Both the position numbers and the translations under genes were made by a program. Shown in pieces: positions 1 to 9,010 of a DNA stretch of 64,000 bases. The stretch lies in NCBI RefSeq assembly GCF_001078595.1, contig NZ_LFTY01000002.1:2475773-2539772 (forward strand). Reading direction: 5' to 3'. This DNA comes from Candidatus Rhodobacter oscarellae (GTDB lineage: Bacteria > Pseudomonadota > Alphaproteobacteria > Rhodobacterales > Rhodobacteraceae). Numbering within the stretch: position 1 is the first letter of the stretch; the number at the start of each line of letters is the position of its first letter. The notes beneath the pieces were generated by a model. The model ran no database searches. It worked only from the letters and a program-made list of their open reading frames with translations, and had not been told where the DNA came from.

Positions 1-94
1 GCGTTTACCCCTCGGTAAGACCCACGCCCGGCGCTAGACATTCCGCCGCCCTCCGCTAGGCTCCACCGCGACACTCAAATGCGCGGAGCACCCC

Positions 95-2392
95 ATGCAA
101 GCCTTTGGCAAGAGCCAGCCGATCCGTCGGATCGAAGACCAACGCTTCTTGACCGGCGAGGGGCGGTATGTCGACGACATCGCGCCCGCGGGCGCGGCGG
201 TCGCCTACTTCCTGCGCAGCGCTATGGCCCATGCCGAGTTCGGCGCGCTGGACCTTGACGAGGCCCGCGCCGCCCCGGGCGTGCTGGCGGTGCTGACCGT
301 CGAGGACCTAGAGGCGCAGGGCGTCAAGGTCGGCATGTTCTCGCGGCAGTTCCCGAACCGCGACGGCTCGGACGGGGCGTTCCCCGAACGCCCCTGCCTG
401 GCCCGCAAGCGCGTGCGGTTCGTGGGCGAGCCCATCGCCTGCATCATCGCCGAGACGATGGAGGCCGCCAAGGACGCCGCCGACTTAATCATGATCGATT
501 ACAACGACTTGCCGGTGCATCTCGACATCGCCCCCGGCGGCCCAGAGATCCACCCCGAGGCGCCTGGGAACGTGGCCATCGACTATGGCTTCGGCGACGA
601 GGCCGCGGTCGAGCAGGTCTTTGCGGGCGCCGCCAAGGTGCTCAGCTACGACATCTCGGATAACCGCATCTTCTGCAACGCCATGGAGCCCCGCGCCTGC
701 TACGCCGAGTGGCAGGACGGGCGCATGCATCTGTGCTTTGGCGGGCAGAACGTCTGGGGGATCAAGCAGCTCATGGCCGGGGCCTTTGGGCTGGCCCCCG
801 ACGCGGTGCGCGTGACCATCCCCGATGTGGGCGGCGGCTTTGGGACCAAGGCCTTCCCCTACCCCGAATACTACGCGGTGATCGCCGCTGCGCGCCTGCT
901 GGGCCGCCCGGTGAAGTGGATGGCAGAGCGCACGGAATCGATGCTGACGGACAATTCCGGGCGCGACCTGGTCTCGACCGCCGAGCTGGCGCTGGACGCG
1001 GGCCACAAGATCATCGGCTACCGTGTGAAGAATGTCTTCAACATTGGGGCGTATAATTCCGTTATGTCCCAAGGCATTCAAACCGATCTCTTCACCAAGG
1101 TGATGATGGGCACCTATGATTGCCAGGCGGCCTATCTGCACTCGGTGGGGGTCTATACCAACACCACGCAGGTGGACGCCTATCGCGGCGCCGGGCGGCC
1201 AGAGGCGATCTATGTGCTTGAACGCGCTATGGATTATGCCGCGCGGGATCTGGGGCTGGACCCGTGGGAGTTCCGGCGGATGAACTTCATCCGGCCCGAT
1301 CAGTTCCCCTATCGCAGTGCGACGGGCGAGCTTTATGACGTGGGCGATTTCGGCGCGGTTCTGGCCAAGGCAGAGGCGCAGGCGGACCGCGCGGGGTTCG
1401 CGGCACGCCGCGCCGCCTCACATGCGGCGGGCAAGCTGCGCGGGCTGGGGCTGTGCTATTATATCGAGTCGATCCTGGGCGAGCCCTCTGAATCGGTGCA
1501 GGTCGATTTCAACGCGGACGGCACGGCGACGATCTATGTCGGCACAGTCTCGAACGGCCAGGGGCATGAGACCACGATGGTCTCCTATCTCAGCGATCAG
1601 ACGGGCATCCCCGCCGACAAGATCCGCTTTGTGCAGGCCGATAGCGACGCCATCGCGCAGGGCGGCGGCACCGGCGGCTCGCGCTCGATGACGGTGCAGA
1701 CCAACGTGACCTTTCATGCGGTTAGGGTGATGGTTGCGGCCTATTCGGCGTTCCTGGCGGACGAGATGGGCCTGCCCGCAGAGGCGGTGCAGTTCGATGA
1801 CGAGCGGTTCCGCGCCGAGGGCTCGAACCTGACGCCCACCTTCCTGGAGGCCGCCGAGATGGCGCGCGCCGCCGGGCGCGAGGATCTCTTGAAATTTATG
1901 CAGCGTGAGGAGCTGCCCGGTCGCAGTTATCCAAATGGTGCCCATATAGCAGAGGTGGAGATAGACCCCGACACCGGCGAAACGGAGGTGGTAAGGTACA
2001 CCGTCACCGACGATTTTGGCAACCTTCTCAACCCCTTGCTTGCAGAGGGGCAGGTACATGGCGGCGTGGCCCAGGGCGTGGGCCAGGCGGTGCAAGAGCG
2101 CGTGGTCTATGACGAGACCGGGCAGCTGCTGACCGCAAGTTTTATGGATTACGCCATGCCGCGTGCCCAAGATTTGCCATGGATCTCGTTTACAACCTAT
2201 CCTGTGCCCTCAACCGCCAACCCGCTTGGCATGAAGGGCTGCGGCGAGGCCGGCACCGTCGGCGCGCTTGCCGCGGTGGCCAACGCGGTGTTGGATGCGA
2301 CCTGGGACAAGGGCGCGCGCCGGGTGGACATGCCGTTCACGCCGGGCAAAATGTGGGAGACTTTGAAAGAGTTAGAGGGTGAAGCTATTTGA
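95..2392 (+). CDS. CoxL-like molybdenum hydroxylase large subunit (form II)
   Basis: This is the molybdopterin-binding large subunit of a xanthine dehydrogenase/CO dehydrogenase family enzyme, 765 residues, the usual size. It shows GGGFGTK near residue 246, the active-site loop AYRGAGR at 362-368, and the catalytic glutamate in GEAG near residue 718. True CO dehydrogenases (form I) carry AYxCSFR, so this form II loop argues for an aldehyde- or heterocycle-type hydroxylase rather than proven CO oxidation. Such enzymes normally need FAD (CoxM) and 2Fe-2S (CoxS) subunits; neither follows here, and only 94 bases precede it in the window. The substrate is unknown. The next gene starts inside its 3' end, so the two are probably co-translated. 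Confidence 0.88.
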   Translation: MQAFGKSQPIRRIEDQRFLTGEGRYVDDIAPAGAAVAYFLRSAMAHAEFGALDLDEARAAPGVLAVLTVEDLEAQGVKVGMFSRQFPNRDGSDGAFPERPCLARKRVRFVGEPIACIIAETMEAAKDAADLIMIDYNDLPVHLDIAPGGPEIHPEAPGNVAIDYGFGDEAAVEQVFAGAAKVLSYDISDNRIFCNAMEPRACYAEWQDGRMHLCFGGQNVWGIKQLMAGAFGLAPDAVRVTIPDVGGGFGTKAFPYPEYYAVIAAARLLGRPVKWMAERTESMLTDNSGRDLVSTAELALDAGHKIIGYRVKNVFNIGAYNSVMSQGIQTDLFTKVMMGTYDCQAAYLHSVGVYTNTTQVDAYRGAGRPEAIYVLERAMDYAARDLGLDPWEFRRMNFIRPDQFPYRSATGELYDVGDFGAVLAKAEAQADRAGFAARRAASHAAGKLRGLGLCYYIESILGEPSESVQVDFNADGTATIYVGTVSNGQGHETTMVSYLSDQTGIPADKIRFVQADSDAIAQGGGTGGSRSMTVQTNVTFHAVRVMVAAYSAFLADEMGLPAEAVQFDDERFRAEGSNLTPTFLEAAEMARAAGREDLLKFMQREELPGRSYPNGAHIAEVEIDPDTGETEVVRYTVTDDFGNLLNPLLAEGQVHGGVAQGVGQAVQERVVYDETGQLLTASFMDYAMPRAQDLPWISFTTYPVPSTANPLGMKGCGEAGTVGALAAVANAVLDATWDKGARRVDMPFTPGKMWETLKELEGEAI

Positions 2393-3476
2393 TCGCATAG
2401 CAGGCTGGATCGGGCGCGGCCCGAAGTCCCGCACGTTCCCCGCGGGGCCCACGCGCGACCGCGTCGATCATGTGGTGATCATTGACGGCTCTATGTCCAC
2501 CCTGCGCCTCGGCTACGAGACAAATGCCGGGCTGCTCTATAAGCTTCTGTGCGAGATGGCGCCCGACAAGCGGATCAGCCTGCGATACGAGGCGGGCATC
2601 CAGTGGCGCAACTGGACCTCGGCGCGGGATGTGATCGAGGGGCGCGGCATCAACCGGCAGATCCGGCGCGTCTATGGCTTCATCGCCTCGCGCTACCGCC
2701 CCGGGGATCGGATCTTTCTGTTCGGGTATTCCCGCGGGGCCTATGCGGTGCGCTCGCTGGCGGGGGTGATCGACCGCGTCGGGCTCTTGCGGCCCGAATA
2801 TGCCACCGTGCGCCATATCCGCGACGCCTATCGCCATTACGAGCGCGGCGGGACCAGCGAGGCCTGCGAGAGGTTCACCCAGCTTTACTGCCACGACGCG
2901 CCCGAGATCGAGATGCTGGGCGTCTGGGACACGGTGAAGGCGCTGGGGATGCGCCTGCCGGTGCTGTGGCGCTGGACCGAGACCAAGCACCGCTTCCACA
3001 ATCACGAGCTGGGCGCGCAGGTAAAGCACGCCTACCACGCCCTGGCGCGCGACGAGACGCGCGAGGCCTTCGCGCCGGTGCTTTGGGACGACACCGAAGA
3101 TTTCCCCGGCCATGTCGAGCAGGTCTGGTTCCGTGGCAGCCATGGCGATGTGGGCGGGCAGCTCAGCGGCTTCCTGCCCGCGCGGCCCTTGTCGAATATA
3201 CCGCTGGTGTGGATGCTGGAGCGGGTGGAGGCCTGCGGCCTCGCCCTGCCCCGCCAATGGCGCGCGCGCTTTCCTTGCGACGCGCAGGCGCCCTCGGTTG
3301 GCACCCTGCGCGGCTGGGGGCCGCTCTTCATGGCGCGGCGCCGGCGCGTGATCGGCGCGGACCCGTCCGAGCGCGTCCACCCAACCGCGGACCCGGCCCC
3401 CATGCCCAAGCAAGACCGCGCGGACCAGACCAGCGGCCCGGTAAACGGTCGCACGCCCGGCGCTCTTCGAGGCTAG
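2379..3476 (+). CDS. DUF2235 alpha/beta hydrolase
   Basis: A 365-residue protein with a GTG start that overlaps the end of the upstream gene by 14 bases, which implies translational coupling. The N-terminal half carries GYSRGAY at about residues 116-122, the GxSxG nucleophile elbow (Ser118) typical of the DUF2235 group of uncharacterised alpha/beta hydrolases; Tle1-type phospholipase effectors share this fold. A later H-G-D-V-G-G segment near residue 258 probably supplies the catalytic His/Asp region. There is no signal peptide, so it is probably cytoplasmic. The C-terminus is Pro/Arg-rich and low in complexity. Substrate unknown. Nothing around it suggests a type VI secretion locus. Confidence 0.8.
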   Translation: MKLFDRIAGWIGRGPKSRTFPAGPTRDRVDHVVIIDGSMSTLRLGYETNAGLLYKLLCEMAPDKRISLRYEAGIQWRNWTSARDVIEGRGINRQIRRVYGFIASRYRPGDRIFLFGYSRGAYAVRSLAGVIDRVGLLRPEYATVRHIRDAYRHYERGGTSEACERFTQLYCHDAPEIEMLGVWDTVKALGMRLPVLWRWTETKHRFHNHELGAQVKHAYHALARDETREAFAPVLWDDTEDFPGHVEQVWFRGSHGDVGGQLSGFLPARPLSNIPLVWMLERVEACGLALPRQWRARFPCDAQAPSVGTLRGWGPLFMARRRRVIGADPSERVHPTADPAPMPKQDRADQTSGPVNGRTPGALRG

Positions 3477-3582
3477 GCGCCGTCGCGGCATCGCCGGTCG
3501 CCCCAGGTTTCACAGCCCCCCAACGCGCGCGGCCCAGCATCCGGTTGCCGCATCTGGCTCTGGCATTATGCGCCCAGCGCTG

Positions 3583-3592
3583 TTAAGTCCAG
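3583..3592 (-). promoter_or_regulatory. TauR box upstream of tauR
   Basis: The minus strand reads CTGGACTTAA, a perfect match to the CTGGACYTAA motif known for TauR of Rhodobacter. It lies 28 bases before the tauR start, and a weaker GGGATAA half repeat precedes it in direct orientation. It is probably an autoregulatory site. Confidence 0.6.
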
Positions 3593-3619
3593 TTATCCCA
3601 CCGCCCGAGGTCTCTTACG

Positions 3620-5080
3620 TTGGTCATACCCGCCGAAAGCTTTGTGCTTGATCCCAGCTATGAGGGCACGCTGCAGCAGCAGATCCAGGAACTTGTGACC
3701 GAGGGCATTCTGTCCGGCCGCCTGCAACCCGGCGAGCGCATGCCCTCTAGCCGACGCCTGTCCGAGCAGCTGGGCGTCAGCCGCATCACCGTCACGCTGG
3801 CCTATACCGAGCTTGTGTCGAACGACTTCCTGCGGGCCGAGGGGCGCTCGGGCTATTTCGTGTCCGAGAACGCGCCGCGCCCACCGGTGTTTGACATCCC
3901 CGACCAGGCGACCGCGGATTCCGTGGATTGGACCCGCGCGATTGGCCAGCGCTTCTCGCGCTATGCCCCCCTGGTGCGCCCCTCCGACTGGCGGCGCTAC
4001 AAGTTCCCGTTCATCTATGGCCAGGCGGACGCGACGCTATTTGACCACCAGAACTGGCGGCAATGCGCCCTGAAGGCGCTCGGGCAGCGCGATTTCGAGG
4101 CCATGACCGCGGATTACTACGAGCGCGACGACGCCCGCCTGATCGAGTTCATCACCCGCCACATCCTGCCGCGGCGCGGCATCGCCGCCCGCCCGCAGGA
4201 GGTCCTGCTGACGCTGGGCGCTCAGAACGCCTTGTGGATGGCCGCCCAGGTCCTGCTGACGCAGCGCCGCACCGCCGCGATCGAGAACCCCTGCTACCCC
4301 GGGCTGCGCGAGATCCTAGAGCCCACACGCTGCAAGCTGGATGTCGTGGATGTCGACGCGGGCGGGTTGCCGCCCGAGGCGCTGTCAAGCGAGGTCGATG
4401 TGGTGTTCACCACCGCCTCGCACCAGTCCCCCACCAACGCGACCATGCCGGTGGAGCGGCGCCGCGCGCTGCTGGCCCGAGCCGCGCAGGACGGGTTCAT
4501 CATCGTCGAGGACGATTACGAATTCGAGATGTCCTTTGCCCGCTCGCCCTCGCCCGCCTTGAAATCGCTCGATCAAACCGGGGCGGTGGTCTATATTGGC
4601 TCGTTCTCGAAATCGGTATTCCCGGGGCTGCGGCTGGGCTACCTGGTGGGATCCGAGACCTTCATTCGCGAGGCGCGCGCGCTGCGCGGGCTGGTGCTGC
4701 GCCACCCGCCGGGGCATATCCAGCGCACGGTGGCCTATTTCCTGTCCCTTGGGCATTACGACGCGCAGGTCCGGCGCATGGGCACGGCCTATGCCGAGCG
4801 GCGCGCCGTGATGGAGGCCGCGATCCACGAGTTCGGTCTTGATTTGGCGGCGCCAAGCAATTTCGGCGGCTCCAGTTTTTGGATGCGCGCGCCGGAAGGC
4901 GTCGACACGATCGATCTGGCGCAGCGGCTGCGCGAGATGGGCGTGCTGATCGAGCCGGGGCGGGCCTTCTTTGGGCCCGAGGACGAAAACAACGCCTTCT
5001 ACCGTCTCGCCTATTCCTCGATCCCAAAAGAACGCATCACCGAGGGCATCGGTCTGATCGCCGATGCGCTGGCGGCATAG
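3620..5080 (+). CDS. tauR: TauR, MocR/GntR-type taurine regulator
   Basis: A 486-residue MocR-family regulator: an N-terminal GntR winged helix-turn-helix (about residues 15-85) fused to a fold-type I aminotransferase-like domain. The PLP-binding lysine is visible in SFSKS (K331). The start is TTG. It directly precedes xsc, and TauR-family proteins are known activators of taurine and sulfonate genes in Rhodobacterales and Paracoccus, so the assignment rests on both family and context. A perfect TauR box precedes it and weaker boxes precede xsc. Other MocR members (PdxR, GabR) look alike; the xsc linkage and the box favour TauR. Confidence 0.85.
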   Translation: MVIPAESFVLDPSYEGTLQQQIQELVTEGILSGRLQPGERMPSSRRLSEQLGVSRITVTLAYTELVSNDFLRAEGRSGYFVSENAPRPPVFDIPDQATADSVDWTRAIGQRFSRYAPLVRPSDWRRYKFPFIYGQADATLFDHQNWRQCALKALGQRDFEAMTADYYERDDARLIEFITRHILPRRGIAARPQEVLLTLGAQNALWMAAQVLLTQRRTAAIENPCYPGLREILEPTRCKLDVVDVDAGGLPPEALSSEVDVVFTTASHQSPTNATMPVERRRALLARAAQDGFIIVEDDYEFEMSFARSPSPALKSLDQTGAVVYIGSFSKSVFPGLRLGYLVGSETFIREARALRGLVLRHPPGHIQRTVAYFLSLGHYDAQVRRMGTAYAERRAVMEAAIHEFGLDLAAPSNFGGSSFWMRAPEGVDTIDLAQRLREMGVLIEPGRAFFGPEDENNAFYRLAYSSIPKERITEGIGLIADALAA

Positions 5081-5135
5081 ATCGGCGCGCGCCCACTCCC
5101 GGGACCCGGCCCTGCCCGGCCCCGTCCCGCCCGGA

Positions 5136-5206
5136 CTGGCTATAACCGGCCCCACCGGTTGGCCCTATTGGCTGACCCCGCTCCGCCGTACAAAACTGAG
5201 GTCCAG
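5136..5206 (+). promoter_or_regulatory. Candidate TauR sites upstream of xsc
   Basis: In the tauR-xsc gap CTGGCTATAA (5136-5145) and TTGGCCCTAT (5159-5168) are imperfect direct matches to CTGGACYTAA. CTGGACCTCA on the minus strand (5197-5206) matches 9 of 10. An inverted repeat AACCGG/CCGGTT (5144-5160) overlaps the first two. This is a plausible activation region for xsc; the individual sites are weak. Confidence 0.4.
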
Positions 5207-5256
5207 AGGCGGGGGCATTGTGCCGCCCGCGTTAGCATTTCCGGGAGCCTGCCACC

Positions 5257-7026
5257 ATGAAGATGACCACCGAAGAGGCCTTTGTAAAAGTCCTACAGCG
5301 GCACGGGATCGAACACGCGTTTGGGATCATTGGCTCGGCCATGATGCCGATCTCTGACCTCTTCCCAAAGGCGGGCATCCATTTCTGGGACTGCGCGCAT
5401 GAGGGCTCGGCGGGCATGATGTCCGATGGCTACACCCGCGCGACCGGCAAGATGTCGATGATGATCGCGCAAAACGGCCCCGGCATCACCAACTTCGTCA
5501 CCGCAGTGAAGACCGCCTATTGGAACCACACGCCGCTGCTGCTGGTCACCCCGCAGGCCGCGAACAAGACCATCGGCCAGGGCGGCTTCCAGGAGGTCGA
5601 GCAGATGAAGCTGTTCGAGGACATGGTCGCCTATCAGGAAGAGGTCCGCGACCCGACCCGCGTGGCCGAGGTCCTGACCCGCGTGATCGCCCAGGCCAAG
5701 CGCCTGTCGGCGCCCGCCCAGCTGAACATCCCGCGCGATTTCTGGACCCAGGTGGTCGACATCGCGATCCCCGAGCCCATCGAGTTCGAGCGCCCGCAGG
5801 GCGGCGCCAAATCGGTCGCCGCGGCGGCAGAGCTTCTGTCCAGCGCCAAGTTCCCGGTGATCCTGAACGGCGCGGGCGCGGTGCTGTCAGAGGGCGGCAT
5901 TGAGGCTTCCAAGGCCTTGGCAGAGCGCTTGGACGCGCCGGTCTGCGTCGGCTACCAGCACAATGACGCCTTCCCCGGCTCGCACCCGCTCTTCGCTGGC
6001 CCGCTGGGCTATAACGGCTCGAAGGCCGGGATGGAGCTGATCAGCCAGGCCGATGTGGTGCTCTGCCTGGGCACGCGGCTGAACCCGTTCTCGACCCTGC
6101 CGGGCTATGGCATGGAGTACTGGCCCGCCGACGCCAAGATCATCCAGGTGGACATCAACCCCGACCGGATCGGCCTGACCAAGAAGGTCAGCGTCGGCGT
6201 GGTGGGCGATGCCGCCAGCGTGGCGCAGGGCATCCTGGCGCAGCTCAGCGACGCCGCCGGCGATGCCGACCGCGCCGCGCGCAAGGCCACCATCGCGCAG
6301 ACCAAATCCGCCTGGGCGCAGGAACTGACCTCGATGAACGAGGAGCAGGACGACCCCGGCACCACCTGGAACCAGCGCGCCCGCGCCGCCAAGCCCGACT
6401 GGATGAGCCCCCGCATGGCCTGGCGCGCGATCCAGGCCGCCCTGCCGCGCGAGGCGATCATCTCGTCCGACATCGGCAATAACTGCGCCATCGGCAACGC
6501 CTACCCCTCCTTCGAGGAGGGCCGCAAATACCTCGCGCCTGGGCTCTTCGGGCCCTGCGGCTACGGTCTGCCCTCGATCGTGGGCGCAAAGATCGGCTGC
6601 CCCAACGTGCCCGTCGTTGGCTTTGCCGGTGACGGCGCCTTTGGCATCGCGGTGAACGAGCTGACCGCCATCGGTCGCGGCGAGTGGCCCGCGATCACCC
6701 AGATCGTGTTCCGCAACTATCAGTGGGGCGCGGAAAAGCGGAACTCCACCCTGTGGTTCGATGACAACTTTGTCGGCACCGAGCTGGACGAGGAAGTCTC
6801 GTATGCCGGCATCGCCAAGGCCTGCGGGCTGAAGGGCGTTGTCGCGCGCACCCAGGACGAGCTGACCGCGGCGCTGGATCAAGCGCTGAGGGACCAGAAG
6901 AACGGCATCACCACGCTGATCGAGGCGATGATCAACCAAGAGCTGGGCGAGCCCTTCCGCCGGGACGCGATGAAGAACCCCGTCGAGGTGGCCGGCATCG
7001 ACGCCGCCGACATGGTGCCGCAATAA
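5257..7026 (+). CDS. xsc: Sulfoacetaldehyde acetyltransferase
   Basis: Xsc is a thiamine diphosphate enzyme that converts sulfoacetaldehyde and phosphate to acetyl phosphate and sulfite, the key desulfonation step for taurine and other C2 sulfonates. At 589 residues it has the family length. The protein shows the ThDP-activating glutamate in HEGSAG (about E49), the central Rossmann-like domain, and the C-terminal ThDP/Mg motif starting GDGAFG (about 458). Other ThDP enzymes such as acetolactate synthase are excluded by overall resemblance to Xsc and by the adjacent tauR. Genes that make sulfoacetaldehyde (tau or toa) or handle sulfite are not in the window. Confidence 0.95.
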   Translation: MKMTTEEAFVKVLQRHGIEHAFGIIGSAMMPISDLFPKAGIHFWDCAHEGSAGMMSDGYTRATGKMSMMIAQNGPGITNFVTAVKTAYWNHTPLLLVTPQAANKTIGQGGFQEVEQMKLFEDMVAYQEEVRDPTRVAEVLTRVIAQAKRLSAPAQLNIPRDFWTQVVDIAIPEPIEFERPQGGAKSVAAAAELLSSAKFPVILNGAGAVLSEGGIEASKALAERLDAPVCVGYQHNDAFPGSHPLFAGPLGYNGSKAGMELISQADVVLCLGTRLNPFSTLPGYGMEYWPADAKIIQVDINPDRIGLTKKVSVGVVGDAASVAQGILAQLSDAAGDADRAARKATIAQTKSAWAQELTSMNEEQDDPGTTWNQRARAAKPDWMSPRMAWRAIQAALPREAIISSDIGNNCAIGNAYPSFEEGRKYLAPGLFGPCGYGLPSIVGAKIGCPNVPVVGFAGDGAFGIAVNELTAIGRGEWPAITQIVFRNYQWGAEKRNSTLWFDDNFVGTELDEEVSYAGIAKACGLKGVVARTQDELTAALDQALRDQKNGITTLIEAMINQELGEPFRRDAMKNPVEVAGIDAADMVPQ

Positions 7027-7036
7027 CGCGTGATCA

Positions 7037-7064
7037 GGCCGTGCCGGTTCCGACCGGCACGGCC
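7037..7064 (+). terminator. Strong hairpin after xsc
   Basis: A perfect inverted repeat with 12-base arms and a TCCG loop starts 11 bases after the xsc stop. There is no T-run, so it may be an mRNA-stabilising or Rho-assisted terminator rather than a classic intrinsic one. Confidence 0.5.
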
Positions 7065-7167
7065 GTGCCCGCCCTGTGCCATTATTCGGCACAACGGGTG
7101 AACATTCACTAAAGATTTTCCAGGTTTCGCGCCATATGACCGCAAGTGACACAGAGGAGAATTCATC

Positions 7168-7527
7168 ATGGCCAAGCTTCTGATCCACATCCACACGGGC
7201 CCCGAGAACCCAACCAAAGCCGCGCTCGGCCTGCTCGTAGCCCTGACCGGCTGCAAGGAGGGGCACGCGGTGCAGCTCTTTCTTGCGGGCGACGCTGTGC
7301 ATCTGCTCTCACCGGACCATGCCGACGTGACCGGGCAGGGCACGGGCCGGGTGGGCGACCACTTGGCGGGGCTTCGCGAGGCGGGCGCTGAGATGGGCGT
7401 CTCTGGCATGTCCGCCAAGGCCCGCGGCTATGATGACGGCCTGCTAGAGGGCTACAACGCGCGCTTTGGCATGCCGACGCTGCTGGTGCAGATGACGACG
7501 GACGCCGACACGGTTCTTTGTTACTGA
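7168..7527 (+). CDS. DsrE-family small protein
   Basis: A 119-residue soluble protein with the single-domain alpha/beta layout of DsrE/DsrF-like proteins: a beta strand at the very N-terminus (LLIHIHTGP), then a helix and a segment VQLFLAGDAVHLL. DsrE proteins usually act in sulfur transfer, although many stand-alone members have no known function. A cysteine lies near residue 30 and another at the penultimate position. It sits between xsc and acetate kinase with one base before the latter, so it probably belongs to the sulfonate operon. A role in handling the sulfur released as sulfite is only inference. An AGAGGAG ribosome site precedes the start. Confidence 0.7.
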   Translation: MAKLLIHIHTGPENPTKAALGLLVALTGCKEGHAVQLFLAGDAVHLLSPDHADVTGQGTGRVGDHLAGLREAGAEMGVSGMSAKARGYDDGLLEGYNARFGMPTLLVQMTTDADTVLCY

Positions 7528-7528
7528 G

Positions 7529-8671
7529 ATGGGCGATGCGGGGGACATCCTGGTTCTGAACGCGGGCTCGTCCTCGATCAAATTCGCGGTATTCAACGGC
7601 GCGCTGGAAGAAAAGCATCGCGGGCTGGCCGCCGGGATCGGCGGCGCCTCCTTCCTCGAGATCGACGGCGCCCGCAAAGAGCAGCCCTTCATCGACCACA
7701 CCTCGGCACTGGCCGCAGTTCTGGCGGCGCTCAAGAAGGTCGGCGTAGAGCCAGGCGGGCTGCGCGCCGCCGCGCATCGCGTGGTGCATGGCGGGCGGCA
7801 CCTGTCCAAGCCGGTGCGCCTGACGCCCGAGAACATCGCCGAGATCGTCTCTTGCACGCCCCTGGCGCCGCTGCACAACCCGCATAACCTCGCGGCCATC
7901 GAGGCCCTTTCCGCATCCGCCCCCGACCTTCCGCAATTCGCCAGCTTTGACACGGCCTTCCACACCAGCAACCCCGACGTCGCCACGCGTTATGCCATCC
8001 CCAAGATGATGGAGACCAAGGGCATTCGGCGCTATGGCTTCCACGGGCTCAGCTATGCCTCGATGGTCAAGCGCCTGCCCGAGGTGTCCGGCGCCGCCCT
8101 GCCCTCGCGCCTGCTGGCGTTCCACCTGGGCAACGGCGCGTCGTTATGCGCGATCCATAACGGGCGGTCCGTGGCCACCACGATGGGCTACTCGCCGCTG
8201 GACGGGCTGACCATGGGCACGCGCTCCGGCGGGATCGACGCCAACGCCGTGCTGCGCCTGGTCGAAGAAAACGGGCTAGAGCGCACCAAGGCGATCCTGA
8301 ACCACGAGAGCGGCCTTTTGGGACTCTCCGGCGGCAAGTCCGACATGCGCAACCTGGTGCTGGAGCATTCCGCAGAGAGCGACTTTGCGGTCGAGCATTT
8401 CTGCTACTGGTCGCTGCGCCACGCGGGGTCCCTGGTGGCGGCGATGGAGGGCTGCGACGCGGTCGCCTTCACCGGCGGCATCGGCGAGAACGCCGTAGCG
8501 GTGCGCGCGCGCATCCTGCGCGGCCTGGAATGGCTTGGGCTGCGCATGGACCCCGACGGCAACCACCGCGGCGGACCCCGGCTGCACGCGCAGACCTCCA
8601 AGGTCAGCGCCTGGGTGGTCCCTGCGGCGGAAGAGCAGATGATCGCCGAGGACGCGCTGGGATTGCTTTAG
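7529..8671 (+). CDS. ackA: Acetate kinase
   Basis: A 380-residue ASKHA-fold kinase that interconverts acetyl phosphate plus ADP and acetate plus ATP. Visible motifs are LNAGSSSIKF at about 10-19, GFHG at 170-173 with the catalytic histidine, and TGGIGEN at 315-321. It begins one base after the DsrE-like gene. Next to xsc, which makes acetyl phosphate, this kinase would give ATP by substrate-level phosphorylation; most described xsc loci carry phosphotransacetylase (pta) instead. Propionate or butyrate kinase activity cannot be excluded, but the acetyl-phosphate producer two genes upstream favours acetate. Confidence 0.9.
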   Translation: MGDAGDILVLNAGSSSIKFAVFNGALEEKHRGLAAGIGGASFLEIDGARKEQPFIDHTSALAAVLAALKKVGVEPGGLRAAAHRVVHGGRHLSKPVRLTPENIAEIVSCTPLAPLHNPHNLAAIEALSASAPDLPQFASFDTAFHTSNPDVATRYAIPKMMETKGIRRYGFHGLSYASMVKRLPEVSGAALPSRLLAFHLGNGASLCAIHNGRSVATTMGYSPLDGLTMGTRSGGIDANAVLRLVEENGLERTKAILNHESGLLGLSGGKSDMRNLVLEHSAESDFAVEHFCYWSLRHAGSLVAAMEGCDAVAFTGGIGENAVAVRARILRGLEWLGLRMDPDGNHRGGPRLHAQTSKVSAWVVPAAEEQMIAEDALGLL

Positions 8672-8743
8672 GCTGGACGGGATGCGTGCGGCCCTGACAA
8701 CGCTTGCCAACACCAGATGCGACGGAACCCAAGCAATACAACC

Positions 8744-8793
8744 GCCCGAGCTTGCCTCGGGCAGCGGCCGACCTCCCCCAGGAGGCCGCTTTT
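8744..8793 (+). terminator. Terminator after ackA
   Basis: Two successive hairpins: GCCCGAG/CTCGGGC (8744-8762), then a GC-rich stem ending in GGAGGCCGC followed by TTTT (8764-8793). They fit the end of the tauR-xsc-ackA transcript. The rest of the 8672-9010 gap holds weaker GC-rich inverted repeats and no gene I can support. Confidence 0.6.
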
Positions 8794-9010
8794 GCAACGT
8801 CGCAACCCATTGGAACGCTCGCGTTTTCGAAGATCGTTCGCAACACAGAACCCATGCGCAGGCGACCTCCAGGTCGGCCGCTGCCCAGGTTGCGCTTGGC
8901 TCAAGGTTGAGGCCCCAGGGTCAGGCCTAGGGCGGGTTTCTAATGCCCGCTCCAAGCCGCACAAAGCCGACCCAAAGACACCCGCCTGCCCCCAACGGCG
9001 CCGCGCTGAC

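Noticed and set aside
95-2392. True (form I) CO dehydrogenase large subunit
   Set aside because: The active-site loop is AYRGAGR, not AYxCSFR, so CO oxidation is not supported.
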